Origin: Melastoma dodecandrum
Taxonomy: Eukaryota > Streptophyta > Magnoliopsida > Myrtales > Melastomataceae
Assembly: GCA_029817715.1 (NCBI GenBank)
Contig: JARUPY010000154.1
Coordinates: forward strand, 3,561,501 to 3,625,500
Direction: 5' to 3'
DNA: 64,000 nt
Numbering within the stretch: position 1 is the stretch's first letter; every line of letters begins with the position of its first letter. Below, in pieces: positions 34,370-45,664 of the stretch. The notes beneath the pieces were generated by a model, which was given only the letters and a program-made list of their open reading frames with translations, searched no databases and had not been told where the DNA came from. The translations under genes were made by a program, and so were the position numbers.

Positions 34370-36916
34370 TTAAACATCCAAAGTTGATTTCATGTCGTTG
34401 GTGGTGGGCTGTTGTTGGTTTAGGATCTTGAAGAGGTCAAGGCGGCAGTCACCAAGTCTAAGGGAGTACAGAGCTTTCTTGAAGTCTCCCCAGGTGAAGG
34501 GACGATAGATGGGTGGGTTTTGGGGTGAGACCATCTCCGGGAGAGGCGAGATCGACGAGTTGAGTGGTGGGGCTCCGAAGTAGACCATCGACATCCTTGG
34601 CTTGTGTGAGTTGGCCATTGCCCTGTGTCTCACGCTCCTCAGTCTCCCATTTGTCATTGCCTGCCCCAAACAATATGCAATTCCCCCCATCCCATCAATA
34701 TGAATTCAAGACTCCATTTAATTAAAAATATAAAAAATACCCAGTGACCAGAATCGATGAAAGGCCAAAACCCAAATTTTTAAAAATTAAGAAATTATTA
34801 TTATTATTAATTGTTAACCTGCAAAGCATCGCCGACCAAGACGTAGAACGAGTTGGGGTCGGGTGGGACGGCGACCCACAGGCCATCCCGTAGGCAGACC
34901 TGGAGACCTTCCACGTCGTTGGATCTGAGGACGGTCAGGATCTGAGGGTCGGAATGCTCCCCGAACCCAACCCTCCCCTCCCCACGTGCACGGCCGTGAT
35001 CCGGCCTATGGGAGGAGGCCTTGGGAGCGAAGGGGTAGTGGTTAATCCTGAGGAGGGAGTCGTTTTGGACGTCGCTGATCAGCCGGCTGAAGACGGACTC
35101 ATCCGATAAACGTAGGCCCTCACCCAACAGATCAAGGATCTCGCAGGCCAGCTCCCTCACCTCGTCTATGTAGTTATTCACAGCCGAACTACACAAACAT
35201 GGAATGTAATCAGAAGTGTAGTAACAAATAATACACCATGTTTGTGAAAGCCTTACATCACAAAAAAATGGTAGTAGCAATGATGATGATATTTACCAAA
35301 AAAATGATGATGATGATGATGATGTTGTACAATTAGGGGGGGGTATTGGGATTTTGGAAATTGTCACCTTGGGATGTTTCCCTATGTTGGGGCAAAATAA
35401 AAAGTGCATTTTCTGGGGCAAACATGATTGTCCCCTGTTATTTCATCGTCTCATTCTTACCGGGCATTGAGATTCGACCCATATTTTTTGCATCCCTGGT
35501 TTATGCCAATTTGGTCCACTCACTCGAAAACACTGCCTGCCACCCTAATGTCTCATTGATATCTGAATAATTAAAGGGAGGCGAAATGCAAAAATTTTAA
35601 AGAAAAGATATTATGGTCTCCCTCGTCGATCCATCCACGCCGGAGAGGGAAAAAAAGGGGGTATTTTCTTTTCCTTTTCTTTTCGGTTTTTCTTGTATAA
35701 ATAGTACGAGGGATATCTGCAAATAGCCAAGCACGATTTGAGTTTCGTGTTCCCTTTTCGCAGATCCACAAGTCCCAAGAGATAAAGTTAAACATACGAG
35801 TGATTCTCCCCACCCCCCCCCCCCCCCCCTCTCCAACTTTTGATGCTATGCATGGTACGCAGAATCTAAGAAAAAATAATATAATATAAAGACACCCATT
35901 TTTTGATTTATGATTATTTCGATTTTCCCATGAAAATTTATGTCAAAATGAAAACAAAAAAATAGATAGAGATATTTAATGAAGGCATCATAAAAACAAA
36001 AAGTAAGGTGTAACGACATGTTCCCCAAGGTTGGACCATGAAAGAGTGGTGTCCAACTAATATTTTACTCATTTCTTCACCATCACTTGAGATTGCAAAA
36101 GGTATTTTTATTTTTACCCTCTTTTTTTTGGGTTTTTTTTAAGAAGCATTATAAAAGAACATCTCTTTCAAGTACGCATGTATGTATGTATAACAAACAG
36201 CCTAGGAATAAAAGTAACTAGAGACCGTCTTTCCTTCTTTTTTTTGGTTTTCCAATTTTCTTGTGGGAGTGAAAATGTTGACATCATGGGATGATAAAAT
36301 AAATTAATGTCGGAAGAATGATATTTTAAGGTTGAATGTCATTTTCGAAGATTGCGTTGCCGGGCTATCATTGCTGCGATCAAACAGATTAAACTTTCAA
36401 TCCTTTTTTGAAATCCTAGTGGGTGGGGCATTATTTTATCAACCCTGAATTTGTGACCCGAAAAAGTTTCTTGTATGAAATTTTAATGAAAGAACTGAAA
36501 GAGTCGAGTCTACATACATGATGGGAAAATTACCTGAACCCGTCCGGGTCGGCAGATATGGTTCTCGACACGTCGGAGACGGAGGAAGGGTCGGCACGGA
36601 GGAGGAGGTACTCCAGCTCGCCCGTGTCACCATTCGGGCCAATGTTCTTGCAGCCGTAGCCGAAGGGGAACGCGGGGCCCGCCCTTTGCTTCTCGAATGC
36701 CGGCCTCGAAAAGAAGGCCTTCATTTCTCCCTCGACCCTGGAGACGACCTCCCTAGGGACGCCGTGGTTGGTAACCTTGAAGAAGCCGCAGTCCTCGCAG
36801 GCGAGGGCGAGCTGCTCCGCGAGCCCTGGCCCCGCGAACGACAGGTCAACGGAGGGTATCCCGACCGCCTGGGTCTTTCTTGACCGGATGGCCGGATTCG
36901 GAGACGGCACCACCAT
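34370..36916 (-). CDS. GA2ox: Gibberellin 2-beta-dioxygenase (C19 GA2ox), 347 aa, 3 exons
   Basis: A 2-oxoglutarate/Fe(II) oxygenase that inactivates bioactive gibberellins by 2-beta-hydroxylation, lowering growth signalling. Exons on the minus strand: 36916-36534, 35188-34819 and 34660-34370. The N-terminal DIOX_N region has [10 protein letters not shown] and [11 protein letters not shown], then [15 protein letters not shown], typical of C19 GA2ox. The Fe site is HSD in [11 protein letters not shown] plus the distal His in RSVRHRAM. The 2-oxoglutarate arginine is in [25 protein letters not shown] spans the second junction. The start ATG reads [14 protein letters not shown], as in relatives. 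A longer in-frame extension upstream is probably leader. The first intron is unusually large (1,345 bases) and holds a 17-base C run and a GAT microsatellite. Confidence 0.95.
35291..35325. repeat. ATG/GAT trinucleotide microsatellite in GA2ox intron 1
   Basis: Seven or so uninterrupted 'gat' units near 35304-35322 follow a shorter similar run at 35281. It is simple sequence in an intron with no apparent function. Confidence 0.7.
35813..35829. repeat. C17 homopolymer in GA2ox intron 1
   Basis: Seventeen consecutive C on the plus strand, which is G on the transcribed sense of GA2ox, preceded by further C runs. It could form a G-quadruplex in the pre-mRNA, but it may also contain base-calling error. 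Confidence 0.7.
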
Positions 36917-39900
36917 GTCACACGCTTCCAAGGTCACGGTCTCTCCTTTTTCTTTCCTTCCCAAGGAGATGGGGGAATGAAGAGAGAGAGGTGTTGGTGA
37001 AAGAAGGACTCGGGAATGATTCAGTTCTCGACGTTTGGGGTGTCTACGAATTTGAAGCACTTTCCTAGAGGGAGGATGAGGAGGAGGAGGAGAAGAAGAT
37101 TAATATAAACGTTTTCTCTCTATTTTTATTTTCTACAAGAATTTTAAATAATTAAATTATTCTACGTTAAACGAAAAAGGAGGGATCTGTGGAATAAGCG
37201 AGAGAGCATCTGTGTCTTTTTTCCTCACGACATATAAAAAACACGGTCCGGACAGGCGGACGACAGTTGGGACTTGGGGCACGCACGACAACGACTTCGT
37301 TATATCCTGCGTAAGTAGTGCGTGACATCTTCTATTCACACATTTATCATGACTGTTTCCTTCTTTCATGAGATATTTGGCATCTCGGGTTCGAACAGGG
37401 AGATCGAATTCCGAAGAAGTGAGTGCTCGAACTCTGTCATTTGATCAGCTGAAAAGTGTGGACCCAAATTGGAACGCGCAAAGAATCCCCTGGTTACGTG
37501 AAGCAGACATTCTCGAACTGCCATGAATCCAACTACTTACTACCAAGTCAGAGTAATAACCATTAGTTTCCACACACACACACACAAACGAGTCTTTGTC
37601 TTGGAATTAATATAAAATATTTTCAGAAGTTTCTTTTCTTTTTTTCCCGAAAGCGCGTGTCGGGGGGGTTGGAGGGTGGTCGGAACAGACTCTTGTTGTT
37701 GTTTTTGGTCCCTCCCCGTTGTTCGTTCCTCCTAGCTATTACAAGGTTTCTTCTCCTTTTTCACGCGTACAATGACTTCTTCCAAGCTTTGACTCTTATG
37801 AACTTTCCCTCCTTTTGCCTCGATTTGTTATTCCACTTACTCTACTCATATTGCTTCCTTCCACACTTGTATCATCATATGACACGCCAAATACACGCCT
37901 TACCATCTTTTACGAAAACACATGGAGTTCTCTTTACTTGTAAATGTATATATCTCACTCGAACATTCTAGAAACCATACCGCACACGGTCTGTGCCTTC
38001 CCATGTTATGACGTATTATTCCTCCACGTTCGATATTTTGTCTCGATGATCGAACCTAACTTTCCATGAAACGGACCCAAATATTCAACATCGGATGGTT
38101 CACCTATGTTGAACTTAGCTAGGAAAGGGAAAAAAAATGTTAATATATTTGACCACCTTTACTTGACCGGCCTATAAAATGAGTCGACGACTCCTTCCCC
38201 CCAGATTTCCTTTCTAGAAAATCCGGCGGCCAGTTGTTACATTAATCTCTCAACATTACGACGACTCTGACCCCATCATCCATCCATCACTCCACAACTT
38301 GTAAAATATCTAATAATATGATGTACCGATTTCAGACCGCAACTTTGAATAAAATAATTTACACTCAGTGACTAAACAAAAATACCCTTAATAATCAGGG
38401 GAAAGAAATATATATTCAGTTTTAACGTAGGCTGACATGAAATGAACGAATCAGAGACAACGACACCCACACGGCCTGATCATTAGTGTTTTCGGGAGTA
38501 TTTATGGGGATGCCAATTGGCATGAACAGGATGGGCCGACACTGTGACATTTTCCTTTACTTATCCTTTTATTTAGGCAAAAATATTATGGCTGGTGTGT
38601 GTGTTTGGTTTAATAATCGAACGATGGAATGAAATAATTTTATTTCCTAGATTTTAAAAAGAAATGAAAAGGATAGACAATTTCTTGCTGCCCTTTTTGT
38701 TCTCTTCATCTTCTCATCATCTTTCTTGATTAAATGCACTAATTTTATAAACAACTCACTTTCTAATAATTATGTTTTTTCTCCATTTCTATACCATTTC
38801 ATTCGGAATTTCATTCCGAAAATTAAACATTCTATTATATTGACTTTTTTTTTTTAAATTTTAAATACTTTTTTATCATTATAAATTTTAATTTTATTAT
38901 TAATGTTTTTAAACTTATAAAGTTGACATTATTTTTAGAATTTTAAACCCGTTTTTTACTAATTTTTCGTGGGAACGTAGCTAATCGTTCAAGGGGCGAC
39001 CTTTTACTGTTAGAGCTTGTGCGTGCACGGGGGGGATAGTAAGGAGAAGAAAATGGTCGACGCCACGTGCAGTCAACCCTGAAATGTGAAGACTACATCT
39101 TAAAAGAGATTTGTAACTGGTTCGTAAAAATTTTAAGAAATACGATTCCACTATCTAAACTCCTTAGTTGCTATCCCAAACGAAAACTTTTTAATTTACA
39201 CGTTTTTTGGGACAACGATTTAGAGAAAAATCGACAAAATCGTTGTATCAAATAATGACTTAAAAGGCAATATTTTAATAAATTTTAAAACACGAAAACT
39301 CGTAGCGTACAAATTTCCGTCTTTTAATTCAATCATTTAAAAATTATTCACACGTCTTTATTTTTAAATATAGGGGGGGCGGGGAATTTGTCTGTTGTTT
39401 GAATAGAAGGGCAACATTATTCAATCACCGCCCTTTGTTTGATGGAAATAGCAATAAGTCGCAGCAGGCCTTACAATTTATTCTAAAAATATTACTAACA
39501 ATTTTGATTAACAAATCATTAAAAATTATGGAAGAATCAATCCCCCTCGTTGTCCCCCCACCCCCTACAACAACAAGACAAGAACTATTACTACTTCCTA
39601 AGTTGGTCAAAAAATTTCATTTGATAGCGTTTCGGTGCGTGATTGAAACATTTGGCACATAGCAATCAAATTTTATTGATCCCATGATCTTCCTCACACA
39701 TGAGTCCGGCACATCATATAACCCATTATTAATATCGCCATCACTCCCCTGTGTTGTATCATAAATTTTCATCACCTTCACTTTCTTTGTCCCCCTCGTG
39801 TCTTTTGACATCAACGTCCACTAAAGATTTGTCCCTGTAATTGTATTATTCCGAATAAACAATCCTCCGTGAAATTGACTCGGCCCCCCCACCCACCCCA

Positions 39901-40135
39901 CTCCCTCCTGCCGGCCGAACCGGGCCCGTTTGGGCATGTCCTCCCGGACCGGTCTAATCAAACGGATCGTCCCTTGATGGTTCGGTTCACCTAAGCCGAA
40001 CGGAACCAGAACTCCAGTCTCGATCGAATCGAACCGGAACGAGCCTGAGGGACTGTTTGAAACCCTAAAACCCCAAATCGAGATATCCTTGGATGTTTCT
40101 TGATTCCGGATTTAGGGTTTCCACCGGATTTCGAG
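36917..40135. other. Intergenic DNA between GA2ox and SWC4 (divergent promoters)
   Basis: About 3.2 kb of mostly AT-rich DNA between two genes transcribed away from each other. The left end holds the GA2ox leader and promoter, the right end the SWC4 5' UTR. A TATAAAA word near 38172 is not followed by a recognisable gene. Frames at 37657-37971, 39067-39255 and 39399-39662 lack family similarity. A CA microsatellite lies near 37574. Confidence 0.4.
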
Positions 40136-43100
40136 ATGGACGCGAAGGATATACTGGGACTGCCTAAGAACCATATTCCGATCCCGCAGGAGAAGAAGTC
40201 GCGGCTGCCGAAGGATTCACAGAGGAAGCCCGATGGCATCTCGCGGGAGGTGAAATTGTTTTTTTATTAATTAATGGGAGGCGAAATTTTTATTGTTGTT
40301 AGTGTTTTGGGAATGATTGTTGCGTTTTTTGGAGGATTTCTGCGGGTAATTAATTGTGGGATTTTTTGTCGGTAGGTGTATGCGCTTACTGGAGGATTGG
40401 CGCCACTCATGCCGGCGATCGATGTGTCGCAGTTGAAGAAGCGTCCCCCGTCCGATGAGAAGGTCGTGCTAAATTTCTTTATGTTTGTTGGTATGTTTGA
40501 CAGTGTTAGAGGGGTAGCAGCTTAAGCAGGATTTAGCTGGTGATGTGATTAGGGGGTTGTTTGGGGCTGGGGGGGGGGGAAGGAAATGTGTGGGTGAGGG
40601 ATTATGAGGTCTGTAAGTGGGTGATTCTAGTCAATGGAGGAGCTGCTGGTTGTTAATGTTGAGCGGAACAAAAAACTAAATGTTTAATGATATAACTGAT
40701 CCTGATAGAAATGAACGGGTCCATAATAAATTTGGTCTGAGAGTAAGATGTGGTTGCCTTTTCTCAATGCCGGGGTTTATATTTTGAAATAGGAGATGTT
40801 GAATTTGTCACAACATGTTATTTTTGGTGTGTGAAGATCTTTTTGTTGTTTTCAGATCACTTGGCAATGGCTTCCCTTCACGAGTTCTGCCAGGAAGGAT
40901 GACCTCCAGCTCTTCCACTGGGTAATCGGTGCTCTTCCTGAGAAGAAGCTCGATGCTTTAAGGGGGATTTATTTATTAGGAATACGACTTGTCTTTTCGA
41001 CAGGTCAGGGTAGTGAATGGTGTTCCTCCAAGGGGGGATTATGGCTTCGCCAAGTACAACAAGGCAAGCCCTCTAGTTCGATGCTTTTTTTTAGCATTAT
41101 TTCCTAAGTGGAGGTATTAACATATCAACCGGGTCCACTGACTTGCTGCGCTATATGTTAATCGCTTTTGATGTAATGCAGTCTGTCGATATCATCAAAT
41201 ATACAGATGAGGAGTACAACAAGTACTTAACTGATCCTGTAGGTAACCTCTATTTTGGATCCTCTTTCCTTGCCATTGTGGATTATTTGCACATTCCCTG
41301 GCTCTGGAGGATCCATCCTATTGTCTTTTTTTTTCAACATAATAACGATTCTGTTGTCTTCTTTTATTTCTATGTCCTCGTTTTTCTAGGGATGGACCAA
41401 AGGAGAGACCGATCAGTTATTCGAGTTATGTGAAAAATTTGATCTTCGCTTCATTGTGATCGCGGATAGATTCCCGTCATCTCATACGGTGGAGGAATTA
41501 AAGGATCGCTACTACAGTGGTAATTCTTGTGAGCCATATGATATAACTTAAACACGCTAACCTTTATTAGCATATCCAACTAACATATATATATATATAT
41601 AGTTTCTAGGGCCTTGGTAGCTGCCAGAGCCACTTCTTCAGGGGATGCTGCAGGTCATCCCCTAGTCAAGGTCTGCAACATTTTGTTCTTTGCTTTGACA
41701 ATAACTAGAATGAGGTTACCTGATGAACTCATTTGAAGAATCCCTTTGGGTGTTATAGGGACCGTACAATATGCAGCACGAAGTTGAAAGGAAACGTGCC
41801 TTATCAATGGTTCTCTCACAAACAAAACAGCAAGAGAGAAAAGATATCGAGGTTGGATTGAAACTCTGTTTCTTCTGGCACCTTCTTGTCAATCGGCTTA
41901 CACTTTACTAATTCTCTACCTGACGGTTGCTTTCTCAGGTCTTAGCTGAAGCTAAAAGGATAATTGAGTCACGTATTGCTGCTAAGGTGTGTTATCATAG
42001 TTGTTCGTTATAGCTAGCCGTTCTTTCCTTTTCCGATTGACATAGAGAAAGTCTTTTAGTTGAATTGAAGCAGTTATTACTAAGTGCTACTGAACAAATA
42101 TTACATGGATTTGTTTTCTTTGGTTTCAGGCTGCTGGAGAAACCGAGTTAAGAGTCACAGGAACTGCTGATCCTGGTCATAGTGAGAAGGCTTTAGGCTC
42201 TGGTGATCCTACAGTCCCTGGTATTTTGTCTGGAGCTGCTGCACCTCCCATCCCAATCACAGATTATGCCTCCACTCTTGCTTCCCTTAAATTAGTACGT
42301 CTGACATTCTTTTCTATATCAGATATTTATCAAGGATCATGCACCCGCTTTGTATCGCCTTACCTCTGCTTCTGATTTTCAGCTACGGGTGTACTTGAGA
42401 ACATATGCCCTTGACCAAATGGTACAAGCTGTGAGCTCATCTGCTGGTTTGCGTACCATCAAACGGATTGAGCAAACACTGAAAGAACTTGGGGTTTGTT
42501 TTTGCATTTGTGTCTTTATGCATTGATGCCTGTTCTATACATTGATAAATGCAGTGCTGTTAAAGGCAACCTGCGCTAGCCTAGGCACCAAGGAGAGGCT
42601 AGGTGAGCCCCTGGTGCCTGGTTATAGTTCAGGCAAGCACCATCAGTGAGGTGATGCCTAGGCGAGCACCTGAAGAGGAGGTGACAGGGGATTAGGCGCT
42701 AATGGGCGCTAAATCATCCTTTTACAAAGGCTGAATTGCTGATGTAATTCAAAGCAGTAGCCTAATACAGCCAAAAGAACGCTGCTATTGGGCTGCCTAA
42801 TACTGCCAGCAACTTCCTTTTCATGTTGTTTAATGTTTCAGCCAGCCACCTCCTTTAACTTGATTAGGCTTTACCGGTATCCAACCATCGTTGGGTCATG
42901 ATATTGATTTAGTAATTTATTTCAACAGGTTAATTTGAAGCCAAAAGTCCCTACGAAAGCTGTTTGTGCGGAGCATCTTGAGCTGAGGAAGGAGATATTG
43001 ACACTTTTGAATCTCCAGAAGCAGGTTTTGGCTTTTTATTTTTGTTGTGATTCTAGAAATACCTTTCTCTTATTGATTTCCTTGATCTTGAACCCATTAT

Positions 43101-43834
43101 AAAATGGTCCTGACAGCATTGCAACACATTTGAAAAAAAATGTAGATGCTGTAATTAGTTGTTTATCAAATGGGACTGAACAGGAATGTCAAAGCTTTAG
43201 TTTTCCCTAAATCTAGATTTTTTAAGAGCGAAATTGTTCCTCTTCTTTAGTTGGGTTTATTTTAGTCCGAGCTTGCTAGTTGGTTATTTTACTTTATGCA
43301 ATGGTGCTTTTGGAAATGCAGCTTCAGTATAAAGAGGCAGAAGGCACATCCATTGATGACAGTCTTTACATGGAAGCAATGGGCGCTCCGAAGGTCAGTT
43401 CTTTAGTACATCATGCTGAATTGCATGTGCTAGAGTTATCCTGTATATTGGTCGTCCTTATTGTTACTGAAGATCCTACCTTGATCAGCGTACACCTCAT
43501 GGAGATCAGGATAGGGCGTTTATGGCTGAGCCTTTCGCTTTTGGAGGTAATGATTATTTCAGAACATGGCCTTTCAGTATATCCATCTACTCTTGTACTC
43601 GGAATTAGTTTTCCGGGCCAGTTCATCTAAATAAACTCTCTCTCGGATGGGTTTCAGGTGATCGACCCGTTAAGAAAGATCACAAACGCAAGGTATCTGC
43701 TTCCCACTTTCTCTTTCCTGTTCATTCTCCGCTGTTACAAGCCCCCAGACTAAAACTACTGGTCTCAGGGATCCGCCGGACAGTCCCCGTTGCAGTCTAA
43801 GAGACCTCGCAAGATGAAGGTCCCCGATCTATAA
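40136..43834 (+). CDS. SWC4: SWC4/DMAP1 homologue (SWR1 and NuA4 complex subunit), 441 aa, 16 exons
   Basis: Nuclear subunit shared by SWR1 (H2A.Z deposition) and NuA4 acetyltransferase complexes. Exons: 40136-40249, 40376-40462, 40856-40921, 41004-41063, 41182-41238, 41390-41519, 41603-41670, 41759-41851, 41939-41986, 42130-42294, 42383-42493, 42929-43024, 43322-43393, 43489-43546, 43658-43692 and 43769-43834. The N-terminus [12 protein letters not shown] is the family signature. The SANT-like domain covers [21 protein letters not shown] to [21 protein letters not shown] and [13 protein letters not shown]1 region follows, with [17 protein letters not shown] and [20 protein letters not shown]. 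The tail is basic ([16 protein letters not shown]). The length equals the 441 aa I recall for Arabidopsis SWC4. The intron after exon 4 uses a GC donor (AAG|GCAAGC). The acceptor at 41602 lies in a TA microsatellite. Confidence 0.95.
42541..42720. repeat. Repeat-like GC-rich insert in SWC4 intron 11
   Basis: Within an otherwise AT-rich intron, the words 'agcctaggcacc', 'gatgcctaggcgagcacctg' and 'taggcgctaatgggcgctaa' recur in variant form. Such 'taggcgc' strings are common in dispersed plant repeats. There are no clear ends or target duplication. Confidence 0.35.
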
Positions 43835-44197
43835 CCCTGGTGGAAACAGTGTAAGATTCATATTCCCCGCCTATGTGGTTCAACCTCGGCCGAGAAGTTG
43901 TGCAACTTTTGCACGTATTGAAAACCGGTTCTGGGAGCACAATTCAGGTCGGCTGTCGTAGGAAGAGAAGATACCAGTGCGAGCCATACCTCGTGTTGCT
44001 CGACTACTCAGGGCGAATCTGGTACTTATTTGAGATGCAAGTAAAGCTTATTGAGGGAATTTTGTTGGGGAACTCACCAGGTGATCAACTGGCAACTTGA
44101 ATATAGAGGACACACTGTTGCTATAAAAATACCCAGAAAATTAAAACATCAAAATTGAAATAAACCCAGAATCCCAAAGGGGAAAGGAAGGCAAGAA

Positions 44198-45455
44198 ATG
44201 GGTACTCTGATTCCGCTTGCTCCCAGCTCTGTCTCTTTCTCAATTTACAAAACCCCAAATCGGGATAAAGCCAATCGTTCATACCCAAACCCTAATTGCA
44301 GCCTCGGGGACAATCCGAAGGTCGGGAGCCTTGCAAAGGTTTGGCCTTTGCTCTCAGTTTCTCTATTCGGGTCGGGTTTCTTCCTGGGTCCGGTCCTGGA
44401 TGGGCTCCATTCGAGGGTCAACCTGGTGGTCTACCAGGTCGGATCGGTCAACCTCGGACCCCTTCACACCAATGTTTGGGTGAGTGAGTTGTCTGCATTT
44501 TAAGGATTGATGTCTGAATTTCGATGGAGCTGGTAAGAAAATGGCCATTTGGTTAGTGGTTACGGTTTTGTTTTGGTTGTTCAGGTTGCGCCTTTGTTGG
44601 GACTCTTCTACTGCACGGTTGGGATGCTTAGGCTGTACTTGGATGATAAGACGGCGGCGGCCGAAGGGGGTTCAGGCAGGTCTGCCTTGGAGGGGACATT
44701 GGAGAAGGCCGTCGCTTCGCTGATGTGAGTTGATCCTATGACCATTGCAAGGGAGAGAGTTGTCGGGTGATCAACGTTGATTTCCGATGAATTTGTGTTC
44801 GTCTGGGGGCGGCAAATTTACACAATGTATCGACAAGTGCTGATTTCCGGACGGTAGTTGAGCAGCGGAATCGACAACTTGGATTGTTGACAAGTGCTGT
44901 GGTATTGGTTTTTGCAGTGCATTGATAGGCTTCATTGAGCTGAGTGCTGAACTGTACAAGGCTGGCGTGCCGGATAACGTGGAAGGATATGTGCTGTTTG
45001 GTTTAGCGGAGTTAATATGGGCAACACTGGACAGAACATGGCCAGGTTTCGCCCTCGCATCCTTTGTCGGCATTGCTTCTCCCTTAGCTGAGATCCCGTT
45101 AATGAAGTACGATCCAAATCTCGCCTTATCCTTTTTCTTATTTGATTCCTCGAGATTATGCAATTCTGATGTAAAATGGCGATGTATGTCCAGGTTCTTT
45201 CACCTGTGGTATTACCCACGAGCGAATGTCGAAGTTTTCGACGAGGTGCTTTTTTACTTTTGAAACGCTTTTTCCTCCATGCTATTGGTTTTCCTCGTTG
45301 TTGGGTATCCCTGACAATGATTTCGATATTTCTTCCAGGGGCTGGTCACTTGGACGCTCACCTGCTACTTCGTCTACACAATTTTCCTCATCAACTTTTC
45401 CCGTTGGTTGAGATCGACCATCAAAGCCGACCGTTTGCCTGATAAGTACCTTTGA
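44198..45455 (+). CDS. INSIG-like multi-pass membrane protein, 259 aa, 5 exons
   Basis: Exons 44198-44479, 44585-44724, 44918-45106, 45194-45245 and 45339-45455 join in frame. About five hydrophobic segments are visible: [80 protein letters not shown] with [19 protein letters not shown], and [19 protein letters not shown]. The segment [24 protein letters not shown] resembles the 'WWTFDRSRSGF' region of insulin-induced gene (INSIG) proteins, and plants do have INSIG-domain proteins. The Ser/Pro-rich first 40 residues could instead be a plastid transit peptide. Function is not known from sequence. The gene begins 363 bases after SWC4 and converges with the acyltransferase gene, 210 bases apart. 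Confidence 0.6.
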
Positions 45456-45664
45456 TCGCATCATGTTTTGCCTCTAGGCAAGCATTTTACAAAACTACAA
45501 CAAATGTATATGAGTACACACACGCGCGAATTCTACATTGTCAGTCCATGTGCCAAAAGAATAGTACAATTGCCTGGATTCTATTGTATAAAAGTCCTGT
45601 ATCTACTTGTATGAGCTATCTTTGACACGATCTGATCCAGTCGAATATGACTGGATTCCGGTTC

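Noticed and set aside
37385..37440. tRNA-like 'gggttcgaac' word
   Set aside because: No matching acceptor, D or anticodon arms around it.
38165..38200. TATAAAA promoter at about 38172
   Set aside because: No coding sequence or transcript-like structure follows it for almost 2 kb.
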